A DNA stretch of 64,000 nt from Cristatella mucedo (lineage: Eukaryota; Bryozoa; Phylactolaemata; Cristatellidae), in NCBI GenBank assembly GCA_009760855.2, contig WPIO01000001.1, positions 9,349,001 through 9,413,000 of the forward strand, written 5' to 3'. Positions 57,560 through 64,000 of this stretch are shown piece after piece. A model generated the notes under the pieces. That model saw nothing but the letters and a program-made list of their open reading frames with translations, had not been told where the DNA came from and did not search any database. Position 1 is the first letter of the stretch; every line of letters begins with the position of its first letter. The position numbers and the translations under genes are program-made.

Positions 57560-59480
57560 GGGTAGAAGCTGGGGGCATCTTCCGATGTCCGCGCCGACGG
57601 TTCGCCGCTCGCTCCACACACGGACTTCTTTCTCGTGCTAGTTTCTTTCCCGTGCTCTCCACCAGAAAATACGCGCGTCTAGCAGGTCCGGTCGCAACCC
57701 GTTATTGGGCCACCTAAAAATCTAGGCCGCTGCCACTTGCATGGCACGTCAAAATCCGTCTTCTTTCGGCGGAGGTGGTGGCGGCGACGGTGTGGCGCTA
57801 CCTACAAAGGCGCGCAGTGCACGTGCCAGCGACGCTGGCGAGCATTGGTTTACCGGATCAAGTCACGTGCGCCGCTTCGCGAAGCTAGCTTCGGGCTCAC
57901 AAAACCTGACGTGGACGTAGACGGTATTTTTAGGTCACCAGCGAGACCCACCGCAGTCCGGCGCGATTGCCTCGAGTACAACACGCGCGACGTCGGCGAA
58001 CGATTTAGCCGTTCATTAAATAACGAAACGCTCGCTGGAGTTGTATTTACAGACTGGAATTCAATCGTTCGGCGGGCGGCGGGGGAAGAAAGAAGCGGCA
58101 GCAGCATTAGCTCATCGAGCCGAGAGGCGGCTTGAGCCGCCAGATGATTCTTGCCCAGGATTTTCTCCAGGAGTCGAAGTGCGCGCCCCGAGCAATCTCG
58201 TCCAATCAGCGGCGCACACGGAGAAGGGAACGGGGAGAGCATCTCTCGACCGCACAGGCGGAGCTGCCTTGCTAAAAGAGACGGGCGAATGGCCTCAGCA
58301 ACAGGCGCTGATGTGCCTGTCGAAATACGAGATATATCCGGTCAGTCAACGGTGTATTGCGGCCGAGTGCCACTTCGACACTGACCTTCTCAGACCGGAC
58401 CGCCCGTCGAGGACGGTTCACGGACGCCGCTAACGTACGCGAGCCGACGAGCGCGCAGCTCGCCCAAGCTTCCGGCGACCCGCAGCCGAATAAACGCGTT
58501 AGTTCTACCCCTCTATTCGACGTAGCCGTAGGTCGCTGTTATATTACCGTTTGAGAATGAAATCTCCACCTGGGCGCTTTGTAAATTTCTGCAAGAGAAC
58601 CACAATACTCCGAGAGTTAGTGGCATGCACGCAATGCATGCTTGGACGAGCATGCGAAAGAAAGAAAGAAAGTATCGCATTCAGGCCAGCAGGAAACAAC
58701 AAGACACTCGGGGAAACCACTCAGCAGGACCTCTGCAGCGACTCGTGCACAGGCAAACGCGACAGGTAAGCACCGACCAGCCAAAAAGCCAAGTGGAGGG
58801 AGACTGGAGCGAAGACGCAGCCTTGACCTGGGACGCGTCTTCGGCTAGCACTTGGACGTTGCACGGCCAGTGCAGCAGGTAGCAGCGACCGTAGCTGGAA
58901 GTGAGCTCCAGACTGCCGCTAAGCACGAGCTGAAGGCTCGATCGCTAAAAGATGCGAATGGTGAGTGCGAACGATTCCGCGCGACGAGCAAGGAGTCACC
59001 CGGCGCGCTGGCGATGTGCGTCGAGGATTCGGGCGAGTGCGCTCGCGCGCGCCTCCGGCCGCTTGCGGGCGCGAATGCGCTCGCTCGCGCGCCCACGCTG
59101 GCGTGCGCGAAGACGCGTGTGCGCGCGCGCGCGCGTCCCCTCTCCTCGAGTGCACGCCGCCCGAGACTCGGCCGGCTGACTCTGCCGTTCTGGCCAGCGG
59201 CGCGAGCAGCCGCCAAGCGCCGGCGGCGGCACTTTCGCGTGAGGGCCGGGCCGGCCCGCTCGAGGCGCGGCGGCTGCGAGTGCGAGGCGATCCTGGGCGG
59301 CTCCTTGGGCGTCGAGGAAGCTCCGAGTCGCAAGGCACGCGAGCGGCGGCGCGCGCGAGCGAGCCAGCGAGCGATGGATTCGTGGCTCCCCCCCACCACG
59401 CTCTCCGGCCGCTGTCATTTATCTTTGCAAAGTTAAAGGCGCCTTCTCTCTGCTCATCTAGGGCGAACAGCAGCACCAGC
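57560..59480. promoter_or_regulatory. Large CpG-rich block, possible CpG island
   Basis: The most GC- and CpG-rich part of the window, with a GC alternation ('gtgcgcgcgcgcgcgcgt') near 59118-59135. Frames of up to about 200 codons overlap on both strands and are mostly Arg/Ala, so they are not called. At 58885-58960 (-) FSDRAFSSCLAAVWSSLPAT resembles FGDRAFSSYAPKAWNSLP, a LINE-1 scrap inside the block. An unseen gene start cannot be excluded. Confidence 0.4.
58885..58960 (-). mobile_element. LINE-1 scrap in a CpG-rich block
   Basis: A short minus-strand piece coding FSDRAFSSCLAAVWSSLPAT, the LINE C-terminal signature. No other LINE sequence is visible on either side. Confidence 0.45.
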
Positions 59481-59726
59481 CGGGCCACTCCAGTCTTTCA
59501 GTGCAAAACAGCCGAGAGAGCGACAGAGAGAGCAAAGGTGAGCGATGAAAAATTGAGCAGGTGCCCTGCCCTTCTACTCAATTAGTTGCGTAAACGACCG
59601 AATCGCCAGCGGCTGCTGGAAGCAGCTTGGTTTCAACGCCTGTCTCATGTCCGCAGTCCGCAGTTTCGACGCCTGTATCCACCCACGACCAAGCACGCAC
59701 ACCTATACACAGACTCATACCCAGAC

Positions 59727-59840
59727 GCGCACACACAGACACACACACACACTCGCACACGCACACACACGCACGCACGCACAGGCACACACAGACACAC
59801 ACACACTCGCACATACACACACACACGCACGCACGCACAG

Positions 59841-59871
<31 letters not shown>

Positions 59872-59945
59872 CGCACACACACACACACACACACGCACGC
59901 ACGCACAGGCACGCACGCACGCACACACACACGCACACACGCAGA
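59727..59945. repeat. (CA)n microsatellite with GCAC variants
   Basis: About 219 bp of CA with interspersed CGCA and CAGG units. His-Thr and Cys-Val frames through it are artefacts. Confidence 0.97.
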
Positions 59946-61000
59946 CCTAAATGCTTAGGGTGACCCTGCGTCGACGTTTTCCAGCAAAGGTAAAAGTTTC
60001 CTCGGATGGCACATCACCAGAAAAACAAAGTCCTTCATTTCCTCGCTACCTCCTAGAAGATGGCAGCCCAATAAACCAGACGCTTTGCTTTTCAAGCACG
60101 CGGCTTTCATGCATGATGATTATGATTCAATGGCAATTCTTTGAGAACTTGGCAGAGGCACTGTCCCTCCTGCACGGAGTGCAGAGTCATCGAGTTCGTC
60201 GACGCATGCGCACCGCTGACGAGGGACAGCAGCAGCACTTCTTTCGCCGCACTGTTACTGTCAAAGCGCGGGACCCGCAACTTCCGGTCGCAAAGCAGCA
60301 GCTGATGAAAGCCGAACGCCGGATCCCGCACCTGCTCAAGCTGCTTCAAACGAGCGGCAACCAGCGGGCATACCAGCCAACAGCCGGGGTGCCGCGTAAC
60401 CGTGCGGAGGACGCTGGCCAGGGCGAGCAGGCGGCAACCGTGTGCGATTGCCATTACGCGACTTCAAGGAGCGACTGGATCAAGAGGCGGGCGCACAGAG
60501 CCCATGTGGTTCGAGGCAGCTAGGCGATGCCCATTTGGCTTTTTAGCTGCGGTCCCAGGTAGAGCAGCAAGTCCAAACGAGGTTCGCAGCGAAGAGCCGG
60601 AAGTCACGCCCAACTGGAAGTCACACCTCTGCCGCCTCCCGTCGCCCCGAGGAGCTGCACGGTGCGGACTGCACCGGCGGACTGCTGCCAACAGCTTCTG
60701 CCCAGCCGTCTGCTTCCAGCTGGCGACTGCTGTGCGGCCGGGAATGCCGGCGATCGGACCCGCGGAGTGGGAATGCCGCCGCGTCTCTCGGTCTCCCCTT
60801 TCCCGGGTCTAAAACTTAAACAGCTAACTGAAACTGAGCCGGCTTGGCTCGCAGGGCTTGAAGCGAAAACGGGCAACTTGACACGAGCTTCACGCTTCGA
60901 CGAAGGAGCGACACAGGCAGGCTAGAGCCTAGAAGGCTAGAGCCGCGCGGAGTCTGCGATTTTTTCGGAAAACTCGCGCAGTGCGGATTTTGCCCTCGGG
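59946..61000. other. GC-rich stretch, no recognised gene
   Basis: A 190-codon plus frame (59951-60523) with a helical-looking stretch (MKAERRIPHLLKLLQTSG) overlaps a 115-codon minus frame. Neither matches a family I know and the composition favours chance. 60200-60800 is moderately CpG-rich. Confidence 0.4.
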
Positions 61001-64000
61001 GGGAGCACGGATTTGCCACGCTCCGGGCACGGCGTTCGGTCTCTTTTTACTGACTTCAAGAATATTCGAGAATTTTGAAGGAACTAACCTTTCAGGCCGG
61101 CCGCCGTTTGCTGTCAGAATCAGCAGTTGAAAGTAGCTTTGTGGATTCAAGTGGAACCAATGGGCTGCCACAGCCACGCGATAGCATCCGGCAGACACGG
61201 TTTAAGCAACATCAGGTAGTGTAGCAACCCGATACATTCTAGCACGCGGTGCTCATTTTAAGTATTCCCCCTTGCTAAAATGCCGCTAACTCCCAACTCT
61301 GCCAAAAGGAGGCACGTATATCATCCTGCCCTACAGATTTGCTTAGTTCGTGTCAGATTTTCGGAGGCATTTATGAGGAACGACGCTATGCAAATTCTGC
61401 ATTTATTCTCGTGACCATAACCGGCATCAAACTGCCTTGCGGCTGTGGTTTTGGAGGAGCGCTGCCATGAAAAAGTGCTAAAAGGGAAAGATGAAATGAC
61501 TAAAATCTCTACTACACCCAGCGTAAAATAATATTTGCCCGTTTTCGCTTTCTTTATGCAGTAGTTTCTTATTGCTGTAGTGGAGAGACCGAGCTCTCTC
61601 CACCACTCCGAGTTATGTGTGCACCAGCTACCGAGTTCACTCGCCCAAATACGACCTGAGCGCGACATTTCTAATCCTACCTTGCCCAAAACTACCTATC
61701 CTACTTTTTCTAACACCCAGCTGGATGTTTGGGTTGTGGCTATGGAGTATTTTGCCCATTGCGACTACCGGGCTGCTGTTCGGCGTTTTTGTCTTGTGAG
61801 TTACAATGTGCGAGTGAGGCCGAATCCTGAAAAATGATAATATTGTTCCGAGAGACACTTTTAAATCTTAAAGTTTCGAGCTCTTTTTGCAGTTTAACAC
61901 GCGGGAGTGCCGTGATGCTTTTAAATAGGTGAAGTCGTCAGCAAGTCCTCTGATGCCTCCAGTGTTCAGCTTTCGGCATGACTTGCAGCTTAATTTGTAT
62001 GTAATTGCTTACACTAGAATGGAAGGGTTCAATAAGCAAGTGGCTGGTTTCTCTTAGGACTTACCGAATAGTTCATGTTCGCTACTCGGTCGAATAAGAA
62101 TAATTGACCAACTATTCAGCCAAATACAAATAGTTCGTAGGATAGATTTACAGACAACATTCATAATTTAAAATGAAATTGAAAGTCCAGTTCAGTAAGT
62201 TCATTGCATAAACTAAAAGTAGGCAGTTAACTACAAATATTTTTTTTATTCTTCGCCAATCTTTATACACGAAGAATCCACTCGCTCAAGCAGCCGCATA
62301 TGCAGAAACGCAATTGTCACGTGACACCTAATCCTATTGTATCCGACCGCTACTATTCGGCCCAATACCGCACACATTTGGCCCCTCGCTCGAGTTCGAA
62401 TAGTAGTCCGAAATTTGGACCAAATTCAAAGCGAATAATTGGCGCAGTCCTAAATTTTGAACTTGAGAGGATTGCATGCGACCATTTTGCTTGCAACGCA
62501 TGCAACACGTCGAGAGACAAACTTATGGGAGATTACTCCAGTTAGTCATGCGTGCTTCCCAAAGTATGAGCAACATATCACGGACCTTGGGCGAGTGCAA
62601 AGAGCCAAACTCCTAAATTGTGTCGACACACGTCAGCCATGCCCACGAGACAAGTTGACGATTGCTGGATTATACACAGTTCACGACTGCCCCTACTAAC
62701 CATCCCAGCGTTCTCTTCGATTTAATCTTATTCTTTGTGACAGTGCTAATGATAAGTAACTGTTTTCGTAAATATTGCTGACAGCAGCCGCAGCTAACAC
62801 CAGTAAATATGTTTAATACCTTGGTGTTAAATCAGCGGAAATTCTTATTTATATGTGCACGACGTCTAGGTTCGCTTTCTACTCTGCGATTGCTTGAACT
62901 TGACCTTTATTTTACATTTAATAGCAATTTAATTGCTTCTACCTGGGTAGTATACTAGAGATTTTTTATTTCTTCTGATTGCTTTTTTCAGTAGTAATTT
63001 ACTCAATGCGTAAAAAAGCGTCAGTTTTGAGCAGATACTATTTTGACGTTGGTACATATTTTGGCCTTTTTAACGAAACGCTTACCTTTCTTTGAGCAAA
63101 TTTAGCGCGGATGCTTGCTTTTTTGGCCGATTTTGCGGCGAACCCCTTTGCTTTTTGTGTGGATTCAGTCTGACTCAAATGATGATATGCCACTATCTGG
63201 CGCCGAAGGCTGTCGTCTTGGCTTTTCTTCTCCCAATACAGTTGTCAGTTCATGGAAAAGCAAAACAAAATTAAAAAGAATTTCTGCGTAGCTCGATACC
63301 CATCTCCTTAACAAGTGGTCAGCCATTTTTGTCAAGTCAGCCGCATGTATTGTACAGGTAGCCCGCAGCGCGCTCGCAAATGGCACTCTCGAGCTTAGGC
63401 CTATAATCTTGTTCTCCCGGTTCTTCTTTATTTTGTTCAGCTGGTTTCATCGGCGGAGCGCTAGTTGTACACTACACGCCGTCTGGAATTCCTGTCAGAG
63501 GCAGCGCTAGATCTGGTTGAGACATTGTATTTACCATGCACAAACACCCTGAAGTATCAGGCTGTCGGTTTGTTTTAGCCTTTACTTTAAATTCTCGCCA
63601 CAAGCCTTTTTATTTTAATTAGATGGAAGATGGAATTGACCTTCTTTTAGGCTAATTAATGAATGAACTCCTTCTGTCTCCAATCGGTCTACCCAAAAGA
63701 AGATGGATGCTTTGGATTTATCTACAGAACCTAGTTTTTAGACATGATGTTGGCCAGAAAAATTGACGTACTATAAGGATCAAGATTTAGCCTAAGATAT
63801 CTCAGTGATTCATGGCGCTGATCAGCAAAGATTCACCAGGGCATAGTTTTTCATGAGGTAGCAGTATTGTTTACTAATCGTGCATGCTAATATCTTAGTT
63901 TTCTTACCAAGAGCAAAAGCATTTACATTGAACCTGTTTTATCTAGTATTCTGGGGCAATTCTTTAGCTTGCAACAGTCACCATTCTCGACGGTAAATGA
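61001..64000. other. AT-rich stretch with no recognised feature
   Basis: No gene, RNA or repeat family is recognised. Several 'attcg'/'cgaat' motifs cluster at 62080-62440 ('gaatagttc', 'tattcggcc', 'cgaatagtag') without clear ends. Confidence 0.5.

Noticed and set aside
59578-59963. Cys-Val and His-Thr repeat proteins
   Set aside because: Translations of a CA microsatellite in several frames.
59951-60523. 190-codon plus-strand frame as a possible gene
   Set aside because: No recognised family, no support for exon boundaries, and an overlapping minus frame of 115 codons. Kept only as a remark.
62080-62440. Cluster of ATTCG/CGAAT motifs as a transposon
   Set aside because: No definable ends, inverted termini or flanking duplications.

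Overview
This window looks like non-coding, repeat-rich nuclear DNA from an animal, most likely an invertebrate. I found no intact host gene, no ribosomal RNA and no convincing functional tRNA gene. The evidence for an animal genome is many decayed copies of CR1/L2-type non-LTR retrotransposons (LINEs), two tRNA-derived SINE families, long CT/GA, TGAG and CA microsatellites, and separate CpG-rich blocks in an otherwise AT-leaning background. I cannot name the species from the sequence.

Layout. 0-2.3 kb: SINE-B pieces and unrecognised DNA. 2.7-4.25 kb: a CpG-rich block. 4.3-23 kb: a mosaic of LINE-1 fragments (my name for the main family), mostly on the minus strand, with SINE-A and SINE-B insertions. 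23.7-24.0 kb: a GA/TGAG microsatellite. 25-32.9 kb: pieces of a second LINE family (LINE-2), one split by an unknown 531-bp insertion, plus two LINE-1 copies head to head. 35-38.4 kb: an old LINE-1 broken by a younger LINE-1 that holds the longest open reverse-transcriptase frame in the window (333 codons). 39.7-46 kb: SINEs, LINE pieces and short unclassified dispersed repeats (C1/C2). 47.8-49.0 kb: a decayed copy of an unnamed animal protein family, broken by a 239-bp sequence identical to a site 2.46 kb away. 49.7-52.5 kb: the longest LINE-1 relic (endonuclease end to tail), itself broken by a SINE-A. 52.5-60.9 kb: microsatellites, CpG-rich blocks and a LINE split by a 233-bp MITE-like insertion. 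61-64 kb: AT-rich, nothing recognised.

How the parts relate. LINE-1 and SINE-A end in the same short hairpin tail (GCGCC / AGAGA-loop-TCTCT / GGCGC) followed by AT-rich ATT-type repeats. SINE-A therefore probably used LINE-1 enzymes to move. Nested insertions give a relative order: old LINE-1 copies, then young LINE-1, SINE-A and the MITE-like element, then the short copied patch at 48.4 kb. Several insertions are flanked by 5-bp direct repeats. Family names and activity claims are from memory and pattern recognition; no database search was possible.
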